A DNA stretch of 64,000 nucleotides from Mesorhizobium loti (lineage in GTDB: Bacteria > Pseudomonadota > Alphaproteobacteria > Rhizobiales > Rhizobiaceae). The translations under genes and the position numbers were made by a program. The notes under the pieces were generated by a model that had not been told where the DNA came from, ran no database searches, and worked only from the letters and a program-made list of their open reading frames with translations. Positions 7,440 through 14,838 of this stretch are shown piece by piece; the first letter of the stretch is position 1, and each line of letters opens with the position of its first letter. The stretch is from assembly GCF_003148495.1 (NCBI RefSeq), contig NZ_QGGH01000010.1, positions 62,001 through 126,000 on the forward strand, given 5' to 3'.

Positions 7440-8297
7440 TCAGTCGGCGCGCAGCGCCTCCATGGTGCCCACGAAATAGGGCTCCTTGATTGCGTAGGCG
7501 CCCATGCCATATTTGTCGAGAACAGCCTTGTAAGTGCCATTCTTGAACAGCTCGGAGAGTGCGCCCACCATCATGTCGGCGGTCTCCTTGTCGTCCTTGG
7601 CGATCGCCATGCCGAGCGGCGCGACTTCATAGAGGGTCGGCAGCACCACGAGCTGGCCCTTGCTGGTGACCTCGAAATAGCTCGATGCGGTCGCATCGTC
7701 CATGCGGGCGTCGACGCGGTCGGACAGCACCGCCTGGACGATATCCGTCGACGAGTTGAAGACCGATTTTTCGATGGCTGCCTGGCCCTTGCCGGTGCAA
7801 TCCGTGCTCAGCTTGTCGACCAGGAAATCCGATGCGCTGCCTGCCGAAACGCCAATCCGCTTGCCGCAGAGCGGGGTGTCGCCGCTGAAGCTCGCCTTCT
7901 TGTCCGGCGAAGTCGAAACAGCCAGGCCGGCCTTGAGGAACATGACGAAATCGACCTGCTTGAGCCGCTCGGGCGTTGCCGAGAACGTTTCCCAGGCGAC
8001 CTTGAAGCGGCCGGCCGCCAACCCCGGTATCATCGAGGGGAAAGGCGTGCGCGCCACGTCCAGCTTGGCGCCGACCAGCTTGGCCACCTCACCGGCCAGT
8101 TCAATGATGATCCCGGTCTGCTTGCCGTCGGCGTCGAGATACTCGAAAGGCGCATAGTCCAGCGTGTTGGCGACGGTCAGCATGCCGGTCCGCTGGACCT
8201 CGGCCGATTTCGTCACCTCGGCGGCACCTGAAGGTCCGCTCCAGGCCACGGCAAGTGCGGCCAGCGCCAAACCGGCCATCTGCAAATGTGCTCTCAT
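7440..8297 (-). CDS. Periplasmic solute-binding protein, amino acid ABC transporter family 3
   Basis: 285 residues from the ATG at 8297, preceded by AGGGGAACGAAA. An upstream in-frame ATG at 8366 would add 23 polar residues ahead of the signal peptide and was rejected. The signal peptide is MRAHLQMAGLALAALAVAWS with cleavage near GAAEV. The mature part has SBP_bac_3 features: MLTVANTLDYAPFEYLDADG, and KRIGVSAGSASDFLVDK with two cysteines nearby. The absence of the classic Arg-Asp amino-acid clamp could not be judged by eye. It is first in the transporter operon. Confidence 0.87.
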   Translation of the reverse strand: MRAHLQMAGLALAALAVAWSGPSGAAEVTKSAEVQRTGMLTVANTLDYAPFEYLDADGKQTGIIIELAGEVAKLVGAKLDVARTPFPSMIPGLAAGRFKVAWETFSATPERLKQVDFVMFLKAGLAVSTSPDKKASFSGDTPLCGKRIGVSAGSASDFLVDKLSTDCTGKGQAAIEKSVFNSSTDIVQAVLSDRVDARMDDATASSYFEVTSKGQLVVLPTLYEVAPLGMAIAKDDKETADMMVGALSELFKNGTYKAVLDKYGMGAYAIKEPYFVGTMEALRAD

Positions 8298-8390
8298 TTT
8301 CGTTCCCCTTTTTTGATTACAACGGTTCTTGCAGTCTGCTCTCCAATCCGGGCCTCGCGTCCGCACCGACGCAGCCGCGCATTGATCCGT

Positions 8391-9398
8391 CTATGAACCG
8401 GCTGCTTCCGCAGCCTTTTTCTTGCGGTAGTGGTAGTTCTTGTCGATGCGCTCCATCAGATAGTCACCGTAAAGCACCGGCTCATATTTCGGCCGGCTAC
8501 CGGCCGGCACGCAGACTGGCAGCGCTTCGATCGTTTCATCCATGGACGGGTCGAAGAAGAAGGGCTGGGAATAGCGCTCGCGCCCCGACCGGTTGATGAC
8601 GCGATGCGGCGTCGAGACGAACTGGTCGTTCGACCAGCGCGCCAGAATGTCGCCGACATTCATCACGAAGGAGTCCGGGACCGGCGGCGCGGGAACCCAG
8701 TCGCCGGCCTTGTTCTTGACTTCCAGGCCGCCGACATTGTCCTGCGCGAGCAGTGTGATGAAGCCGTAATCGGTGTGTGGGGCCGAGCCGAAAAGCCCCT
8801 CTTCCTGGGGCTGCGTCGGATAGTGCAGCAACCGCAGGAAGGTCGTCGGTTGATCGAAATAGCGGTCGAGACTGTCGGTCGGGAGCCCAAGCGAAAGGGC
8901 GATGGCGCCGACCATCTTGCGGGCCAGCGTGCTCATCTCATCGACATAACGTTCAATCGTCAGCCTGAAGCCGGCAAGTGCCGCCTCGTCCGGCCACTGG
9001 TTGGGGCCTTGCAACGGCTTGTCGGCCAATGCCCTGGGGTCGCCGGCCTCGACCTCGTGCATGAAGAAGATCGATTCGCTCTGGTTCGGCTTGCTCACGG
9101 TCGCCACCGACGACGTCACGATGGTCGAGCCGGCAAAGGGCAGATAGCCACGGAAATTCCTGTCGATCTTCAGCGCCAGTTTCTGTTCCTCGGGCAGGGC
9201 GAAGAAGCGCTTGCTGGCTTCGCGAACCGCCTCGACGTCGGCACGCGGGATCGGGTGCCCTACGACATAGAGGAACCCAATCGTCTCGAGATGGCGGCGC
9301 AGTGTCGCCGCTGTCGCAGCGATCGCATCCTGGTCGCTGCCGTAAAGCGCCGACACGTCGAGGATCGGAATTTCGGAAAAGTCGCCGCGTGCGTCCAT
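8391..9398 (-). CDS. 2-oxoglutarate/Fe(II)-dependent oxygenase (isopenicillin N synthase family)
   Basis: 335 residues from the ATG at 9398. The N-terminal DIOX_N domain (residues 8-130) is followed by the double-stranded beta-helix core. The iron triad is His208-x-Asp210 (HTDYGF) and His265 (TPHRV); the 2-oxoglutarate-binding Arg275-x-Ser277 lies in RYSQPFFFDP. Family members include plant hormone oxidases, isopenicillin N synthase and fungal thymine-7-hydroxylase. The gene is divergent from a nucleoside hydrolase across a 101-bp promoter with a perfect palindrome, and lies beside a solute transporter. A role in oxidising a nucleobase or another imported compound is an inference. Confidence 0.88.
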   Translation of the reverse strand: MDARGDFSEIPILDVSALYGSDQDAIAATAATLRRHLETIGFLYVVGHPIPRADVEAVREASKRFFALPEEQKLALKIDRNFRGYLPFAGSTIVTSSVATVSKPNQSESIFFMHEVEAGDPRALADKPLQGPNQWPDEAALAGFRLTIERYVDEMSTLARKMVGAIALSLGLPTDSLDRYFDQPTTFLRLLHYPTQPQEEGLFGSAPHTDYGFITLLAQDNVGGLEVKNKAGDWVPAPPVPDSFVMNVGDILARWSNDQFVSTPHRVINRSGRERYSQPFFFDPSMDETIEALPVCVPAGSRPKYEPVLYGDYLMERIDKNYHYRKKKAAEAAGS

Positions 9399-9423
9399 TC
9401 GAACACCTTGTCTTGAACATAAG

Positions 9424-9437
9424 ATACAGTACTGTAT
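9424..9437. promoter_or_regulatory. Perfect 14-bp palindrome, candidate TetR operator
   Basis: ATACAGTACTGTAT is a perfect palindrome placed 26 bases from the oxygenase start and 62 bases from the nucleoside hydrolase start, in their shared promoter. Palindromes of this size suit a TetR dimer, and a TetR gene ends this cluster at 10559-11233. The link to that regulator is inferred. Confidence 0.55.
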
Positions 9438-9499
9438 TTCTACACATCCAAATCGCCTCAGCAATAGGCTTTCGAACGCAACGGGAAAATCGCGGCACA

Positions 9500-10444
9500 A
9501 TGGCACCACGCAAGATAATCATCGACACCGATCCTGGTCAGGATGACGCGTTCGCGATCCTTTTCGCGCTTGGTTCGCCAGCCGAACTCGAGGTGGTCGG
9601 CATCACGACGGTCGGCGGCAACGTACCGCTCGCCCTGACGTCGAAGAACGCGCTCAAGGTCGTGGAACTGGCCGGGCGGCCCGATGTGCCGGTCTATGCC
9701 GGCTGCCCGGCGCCGATGGTGCGCAAGCTGATCACGGCCGAATATGTTCACGGCGAAACAGGCCTCGATGGCGCCGATCTGCCCGAACCCGTCACGCCGC
9801 TGCAGAGCGAGCACGCGGTCAATTACCTGGTGCGCACGATCATGGATGCGCCGGAAGGCGAGTTGACCGTCTGCACGCTCGGCCCGATGACCAATCTGGC
9901 TATGGCCATGACCATGGAGCCAAGAATCGTCCCCCGGCTGCGCGAAGTCGTGCTGATGGGCGGCGGCTTTTTTCAAGGCGGCAATGCCACGCCTGCCGCG
10001 GAGTTCAACATCTTCGTCGATCCGCATGCCGCGCACAAAGTGTTCGACAGCGGCGTCCCGGTGACGATGGCGGGCATCGACTGCACCTACACCGCCCTGA
10101 TGACGCCCGAATGGCTCGATGCCCTGCGTGCCACGGGCAGTCGCGCGGCGATCGAGGCCGCCAACATGGCCGACTTCTATCGCCAATACGGCACCCACAA
10201 ATTCGCGACGGCGGCGCGCCCCATCCACGATGCGTGCGTCACCGGTTACCTTCTGGCGCCCGAGATCTACGAGCAGCGCCAGTGCGCCGTGACGGTCGAT
10301 ATCGTCTCGCCCGAGACCATAGGCATGACCGTCGTCGACTGGTGGCACGTCACCGGCCGCCGCAAGAACTGCAACGTCCTGCGCCGGATCGATCCGGCTC
10401 CGTTCTTCGCGCTGATGCTGGAGCGGATCAGTGCACTGCCTTGA
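9500..10444 (+). CDS. Inosine/uridine-preferring nucleoside hydrolase
   Basis: 314 residues. The calcium-binding aspartate cluster DTDPGQDDAFA is at residues 9-19, as in the IunH/RihA family, and EFNIFVDPHAAHKVFDSG, GIDCTYTALMTPEW and PIHDACVTGYLL complete the active-site segments. The enzyme cleaves ribonucleosides into base and ribose. Longer in-frame readings upstream cross the divergent promoter and were rejected. Its base product could be a substrate for the divergent 2OG oxygenase. Likely cytoplasmic; no signal peptide. Confidence 0.92.
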   Translation: MAPRKIIIDTDPGQDDAFAILFALGSPAELEVVGITTVGGNVPLALTSKNALKVVELAGRPDVPVYAGCPAPMVRKLITAEYVHGETGLDGADLPEPVTPLQSEHAVNYLVRTIMDAPEGELTVCTLGPMTNLAMAMTMEPRIVPRLREVVLMGGGFFQGGNATPAAEFNIFVDPHAAHKVFDSGVPVTMAGIDCTYTALMTPEWLDALRATGSRAAIEAANMADFYRQYGTHKFATAARPIHDACVTGYLLAPEIYEQRQCAVTVDIVSPETIGMTVVDWWHVTGRRKNCNVLRRIDPAPFFALMLERISALP

Positions 10445-10558
10445 AAAGGTGTATCCGGCGATAGACGGTGACACGGAGAATTGCGAAGCAGTCAGGGGCC
10501 GGTTCGATTGGCGAATCGGCTATGCGCGTTGTACGCGGCGACGAAGGTCTCGAATTTC

Positions 10559-11233
10559 ATGAACGGGAAAGGCGCGCTGGCGAAAACGAAGAGACCGCCT
10601 CGACCGGCGGCGCGATCAAAAGCGGCGCGGCAGACGCTCAGCCGCGAGGCCTGGATCGCGGCGGCGCGCAAGGTGCTCGAAAAACGTGGCATCGGCGAGG
10701 TCAAGATCGACCGCCTGGCGCAGCAATTGAAGGTCACGCGCGGCAGCTTCTATTTCCATTTTGCCAGCCTGGCGGATCTTCGCGGGGGCCTCTTGCAGGA
10801 ATGGCGCAACAGCAACTGCGCGCCGTTCTGGGCGATGCGCGAGATACACGACATAGACGGCCTGCAGTTCTTCACCGACATCGTGCATGTCTGGGTGGAT
10901 GAAGCGCCCTTCAGTCCTCTGCTCGACCTGGCCGTGCGCGATTGGTCGCGGACATCGAAAAAGCTCGCCCAGGAAGTCAAGGAGATCGACGATCTGCGCA
11001 TCGAGCTGCTCATCCGGTCGTTCCGCGCCATGGGCTATTCGGAGGATGAGAGCATCGTGCGGGCGCGCATCACCTATTTCCATCAGATCGGTCAGTACGC
11101 ACTGTCCTTCAAGGAAGACCCGGCCGTGCGCCGCCGCTATCAGCCGCTGTTCGGAGAGGTGCTGCTCGGACCGCTTGTGCAGGAACCTGGTACAGCACCG
11201 CGGCCGTCGGAGATGCGCAACGGGCGGCGCTAG
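10559..11233 (+). CDS. TetR family transcriptional regulator
   Basis: 224 residues from the ATG at 10559; in-frame starts at 10481 and beyond are possible. After a basic leader, SREAWIAAARKVLEKRGIGE and the recognition region KIDRLAQQLKVTRGSFYFHF (residues about 49-68) form the TetR helix-turn-helix, with the typical xxGSFYxHF ending. The C-terminal ligand domain is not informative. It lies 114 bp after the nucleoside hydrolase on the same strand and is the likely regulator of the oxygenase, hydrolase and transporter genes, perhaps through the palindrome at 9424. Confidence 0.85.
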   Translation: MNGKGALAKTKRPPRPAARSKAARQTLSREAWIAAARKVLEKRGIGEVKIDRLAQQLKVTRGSFYFHFASLADLRGGLLQEWRNSNCAPFWAMREIHDIDGLQFFTDIVHVWVDEAPFSPLLDLAVRDWSRTSKKLAQEVKEIDDLRIELLIRSFRAMGYSEDESIVRARITYFHQIGQYALSFKEDPAVRRRYQPLFGEVLLGPLVQEPGTAPRPSEMRNGRR

Positions 11234-11260
11234 GATTCAAAAATGACCCCTCCGGATGCT

Positions 11261-11785
11261 CTAGGAAGCAGTCGCTCCATCCGCGATGGCTCGGGTTGCG
11301 TTCTGGTGAGGACGCAGCAGAAAATAGAGTGCGGCGATGTGCGTGATCATCAGCAGCGGCACGTAGATAATCGGGATCGCGTAGGCGGCGCCCAGTTGCT
11401 CCGCATGTGCGGGAAGGCCGACCTGGATGGCGTGGTAATAGTCGACGACGAGTTCGACCGTGCCGACGAGATTGAAGGCGACGACGAACGCCCAGAAGAG
11501 CCGAGGCAGCCTCATCGTGAGCAGCGCTAGCATGGCCAGCAGCCCTGTTGCAAAATCACCGTAGGCGGCGAGCACGGCGAAGCCGGCTGGGAGATCGGGG
11601 CTCACGACGCCCGGCAGGATGAAGACGAGCCCGAAGAAGCGGAAGCTGTGCAGAGTGGCGATGGCTCGCTGCGCCGCGACCCGGTCCATTGAACTCAGCC
11701 AGGGCCAGATGTATGCACCGAAGCAAAGCAGCCACGCGACATAACCTAGAATTAGATGTGTCTGGAAAACGAATTCCGTCGACAT
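11261..11785 (-). CDS. Small integral membrane protein of unknown function
   Basis: 174 residues with about four to five hydrophobic segments: HLILGYVAWLLCFGAYIWPW, FRFFGLVFILPGVV, DFATGLLAMLALLTM, LFWAFVVAFNLVGTVELVV and AIPIIYVPLLMITHIAALYF. AGGAGA precedes the ATG. It begins 12 bases after the methyltransferase stop, so the two are probably co-transcribed and controlled by the divergent LysR protein. I do not recognise a named family, and no catalytic motif is visible. Confidence 0.75.
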   Translation of the reverse strand: MSTEFVFQTHLILGYVAWLLCFGAYIWPWLSSMDRVAAQRAIATLHSFRFFGLVFILPGVVSPDLPAGFAVLAAYGDFATGLLAMLALLTMRLPRLFWAFVVAFNLVGTVELVVDYYHAIQVGLPAHAEQLGAAYAIPIIYVPLLMITHIAALYFLLRPHQNATRAIADGATAS

Positions 11786-11797
11786 TCGGGTCTCCTG

Positions 11798-12628
11798 TCA
11801 GCTGTTGGTCGATGCTGCCTCGAACACCGCGGTCAGAATGCCGAGCCGGCCTTCCATGAGATTTCGTCCCAAATTGGCTGTAAGCTCGGCAAAGTCCGGT
11901 CCCATTACAACGCCAAGATTTGGCGAAGGCGGCGGACCGGACGCACGCAACTGCCTAAACCAGGCTTTGGCAACCTCGGTGTCATCTTGCCATGCCAGCA
12001 TGCTGAAGCCGGCCGGTTCGATCGCCTGACGTGTCGCGTCGACTGTCAGGAGGAAGCTCGTCGCCGGCGTTCGCGCCCAGGGAAGCGGATAGTGCGGCTC
12101 ACCGCCAGACAACACGACGTCGAATGTGGCAAATCTGCCGCCTGGCTTCAGCACGCGCCTGATCTCGCGATAGAGCAGCACTCTGTCGGAGATGTTCATC
12201 GCCACATGTTGCAGCAGCACGGCGTCGAAACGGCCATCATCGAATGGAAGTTCCAGTGCGCTGGCGGTCTGGAACGATAGCTGCCCGCTCTGTCCGGTGC
12301 GCTCGGTCAGATAGCGCGCGGCATCCACGAAAGGCTCGCTGATATCGACGCCGGTAACCCGGCAGCCATAGGTGGCAGCCAGAAAACGCGCTGGCCCGCC
12401 GACGCCCGACCCGACGTCCAGCACTGACATGCCCGCGGCGATCCCGGCCAATTGGGCAAGCTCGGCGGTGGCAGCAAGCCCGCGTGTGTGAAACTGATCC
12501 AGGGTGGCCAACTGCTGGGGCGTGAGAAGCTGATCCTCCGGGCCGAGGGCAGCCAGCACTGTTTTCAGCCGCCCGGTCAGGCCGGTCGCGCGATAGTGGT
12601 CGCGCACGCCATCAAGTCCATCGGTCAT
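11798..12628 (-). CDS. SAM-dependent methyltransferase, class I
   Basis: 276 residues from the ATG at 12628, with GGAGA upstream; a start at 12700 would reach towards the LysR gene. Motif I is VLDVGSGVGGPARFLAATYG, followed by VTGVDISEPFVDAAR, the acidic motif SALELPFDDGRFDAVLLQH and RVLKPGGRFATFDVV, the standard Methyltransf_11/25 order. The length and the region before motif I resemble small-molecule methyltransferases such as sarcosine/dimethylglycine or sterol types. Substrate unknown. Divergent from the LysR gene at 12709. Confidence 0.85.
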   Translation of the reverse strand: MTDGLDGVRDHYRATGLTGRLKTVLAALGPEDQLLTPQQLATLDQFHTRGLAATAELAQLAGIAAGMSVLDVGSGVGGPARFLAATYGCRVTGVDISEPFVDAARYLTERTGQSGQLSFQTASALELPFDDGRFDAVLLQHVAMNISDRVLLYREIRRVLKPGGRFATFDVVLSGGEPHYPLPWARTPATSFLLTVDATRQAIEPAGFSMLAWQDDTEVAKAWFRQLRASGPPPSPNLGVVMGPDFAELTANLGRNLMEGRLGILTAVFEAASTNS

Positions 12629-12708
12629 TGCAGGATGTCTCCAGTGTCCATCTCTCCTACCTAGACCCGCTTCCATAATTCGACTATCCGGTATAATCAC
12701 AACAACCT

Positions 12709-13617
12709 ATGAAGCAGAACTACACAGTCCGGCACGGTGCGCTGGAGGGCGTCGAGGTCTTCCTTGCTGTCGCCAGGCGCCGCAACTTCCGCCGCGCCGC
12801 CGCCGATCTCGGCGTGACGCCGTCCGCCGTGAGCCAGGCGGTGCGCACGCTGGAAGCCCGCATGGGTGCGGCGCTGTTCGTCCGCACGACCCGAAGCGTC
12901 GGTTTGACCGAGGCTGGTCAGCGGTTCCTCGATCGTGCAGGCCCTGCCTTCGAGGAACTCGTCGCGGCAGGCGAGGCCGCGCGCGATGTCGGCCAACGGC
13001 CAACCGGGTTGCTGCGCCTGTCCGTACCTCGCGCCGTCGTGCCGTTGATCCTGGAGCCGGTGATCGCGTCGTTCTGCCAGGCCTATCCCGAGATCGAACT
13101 GGAGATCGCCGCGAGCGACGAGATGGTCGACCTCGCCACCGGCGGGTTCGATGCCGGCATCCGCCTTGGCCAGTTCATCGCGCCCGACATGGTTGCTGTG
13201 CGGCTGACGCCGTCGTTCCCGTTCGTGATCGTCGGCAGCCCAGACTATCTCGAGCACCACGGCCACCCCGAGCGTGTCGAGGATCTGCGCCACCACGCCT
13301 GCCTGCGCTTGCGCCGCTCGAACGGCGCCATCGCGCCCTGGTCCTTCGTCGACGGCAACGGGGAGATCGAAGCGATGGTCTCAGGCCCGCTGATCGCGCA
13401 CGACTATCCGACATTGCTCGGGGCCGCGATGCAGGGCATTGGGCTGGCACAGGTGCCGCGACCCGTCGCCGAAGGTCCGATAGCCCAGGGAAAACTCAAA
13501 TCGGTGCTCGACGGCGTCGCCGCCACGACACCGGGCGTCTTCCTCTATCATCCCGGCAAACGCCAAATCCTGCCGAAGCTGCGCGCCTTTATCGACCACC
13601 TCAAATCCGCGATCTGA
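12709..13617 (+). CDS. LysR family transcriptional regulator
   Basis: 302 residues, the family length. The N-terminal winged helix (residues 12-70) has FLAVARRRNFRRAAADLGVT and SAVSQAVRTLEARMGAALF, then RTTRSVGLTEAG. The remainder is the LysR substrate domain of the type that favours local targets (GFDAGIRLGQFIAPDMVAVR). Only 80 bp separate it from the divergent methyltransferase gene, its likely target. Confidence 0.92.
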   Translation: MKQNYTVRHGALEGVEVFLAVARRRNFRRAAADLGVTPSAVSQAVRTLEARMGAALFVRTTRSVGLTEAGQRFLDRAGPAFEELVAAGEAARDVGQRPTGLLRLSVPRAVVPLILEPVIASFCQAYPEIELEIAASDEMVDLATGGFDAGIRLGQFIAPDMVAVRLTPSFPFVIVGSPDYLEHHGHPERVEDLRHHACLRLRRSNGAIAPWSFVDGNGEIEAMVSGPLIAHDYPTLLGAAMQGIGLAQVPRPVAEGPIAQGKLKSVLDGVAATTPGVFLYHPGKRQILPKLRAFIDHLKSAI

Positions 13618-13665
13618 GGTAACAAAGGATGCCGCCCCCTTGGCGCTTCGCTTGCACCAAAGCTC

Positions 13666-14769
13666 TCATGGTATAAATATCAGAAATACATAAGTAAAAA
13701 ATACTACAAGATGGACCATTCCGGTCAAGAACGTCGTTCTTTCAGTACTGAAGCTTACATTGCATATGAAAAGCGCCAAGACCAAAAGGACCGCATCAGC
13801 AGCCGGCAGCCCCAGGGTCAGTCCTCTCCCCGTCAGCAGGCTGGCGGCTGCGACTCCCGGTATGGTCAGGCCGATCGTGGCGCAAGCCGAACCCATCGCG
13901 ACATTCAAGCCGCGCTGCAGCTCGTTGTTGAGTGAAGCGCGCACCGCCGAAATGGCCTCCGGCATCAACACCAGCCCCGCGATCATTGCCCCCACAATGC
14001 TGTCAGCCTGGGTCACCTGGTAGGCAACGAGCGTATCTTCGACGCTTGCCGCGACCTGCTCGGCGAGCATGACAATTCCGATCAGGCCGACCATCAGCAA
14101 CAGAGCGCTGGCAGAGACGTTCTCGTGAGGGGCAGCGCGCACCGAAACGCCGTGTGGTTGTCCCTGGATAAAGTCTTCCCGGTGTCGGACGGTCTGTGCG
14201 AACACGAAGCTTGCATAGAGCAGTACTGAAAGGACGCTGACGAAACCAAGTTGGGCTGCCGAAAACGTGCCGGGATCCGTGGTCTGGGTGTAGGTCGGCA
14301 GAATGAGCGTCATGACGGTCAGCGCGATCAGAACCGCCAGATAGGCACTGGTCCCTTGCCGCACGATGGCCTGCTTGCGATGACGCCAGCCGCCAAGCGC
14401 GAGACACATGCCGACAACGCCGGTGGATGCGATCATCACCGTCGAGAAGACGGACTCCCGTGCCAGCGTCGGGTTGTTCTCTCCATGCAGCATCATGGAA
14501 ACAATGATCGACACTTCGATCGCCGTGACGGCAAACGTCAGCACCAGCGTTCCGTACGGCTCCCCTACCCGCCGAGCTACCGCCTCGGCGTGGTCGAGCA
14601 CGACGAAAATGGTGACGAACATGATCGCACACGACAGCGCACCGACAAGGATCCTGGTGCTCGGCGAACCTACGTCTACAGACAGCCCGCTGGCTCTGAC
14701 GGCGACAGCCATCACCAAGGCGGCCAGCGGCATCGCATAAGAAGTCACCGATCGTCCGAAACCGCTCAT
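13666..14769 (-). CDS. chaA: Calcium/proton antiporter (CaCA superfamily, ChaA type)
   Basis: 367 residues from the ATG at 14769, with about eleven membrane segments. The two inverted CaCA alpha-repeats are visible: GEPYGTLVLTFAVTAIEVSI near residues 70-90 with the conserved Glu, and IAGLVLMPEAISAVRASLNN near 270-290 with the second Glu. It exports Ca2+ (or Na+/K+) in exchange for protons across the inner membrane. The last 60 bases are markedly AT-rich compared with the rest, although the frame stays intact. It stands alone between LysR and the acyl-CoA synthetase. Confidence 0.87.
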   Translation of the reverse strand: MSGFGRSVTSYAMPLAALVMAVAVRASGLSVDVGSPSTRILVGALSCAIMFVTIFVVLDHAEAVARRVGEPYGTLVLTFAVTAIEVSIIVSMMLHGENNPTLARESVFSTVMIASTGVVGMCLALGGWRHRKQAIVRQGTSAYLAVLIALTVMTLILPTYTQTTDPGTFSAAQLGFVSVLSVLLYASFVFAQTVRHREDFIQGQPHGVSVRAAPHENVSASALLLMVGLIGIVMLAEQVAASVEDTLVAYQVTQADSIVGAMIAGLVLMPEAISAVRASLNNELQRGLNVAMGSACATIGLTIPGVAAASLLTGRGLTLGLPAADAVLLVLALFICNVSFSTERTTFLTGMVHLVVFFTYVFLIFIP

Positions 14770-14838
14770 GCAAGCCCCTGCGCGCTTCTGCGAACCGTGG
14801 CTGCATTCGCGCACCGACAGATCGAAGCGTTCATCCGT

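Noticed and set aside
13666..13760. AT-rich 3' end of the chaA-like gene as a sign of a recent insertion
   Set aside because: The frame and membrane topology are intact to the stop; base composition of one short end is not enough evidence.
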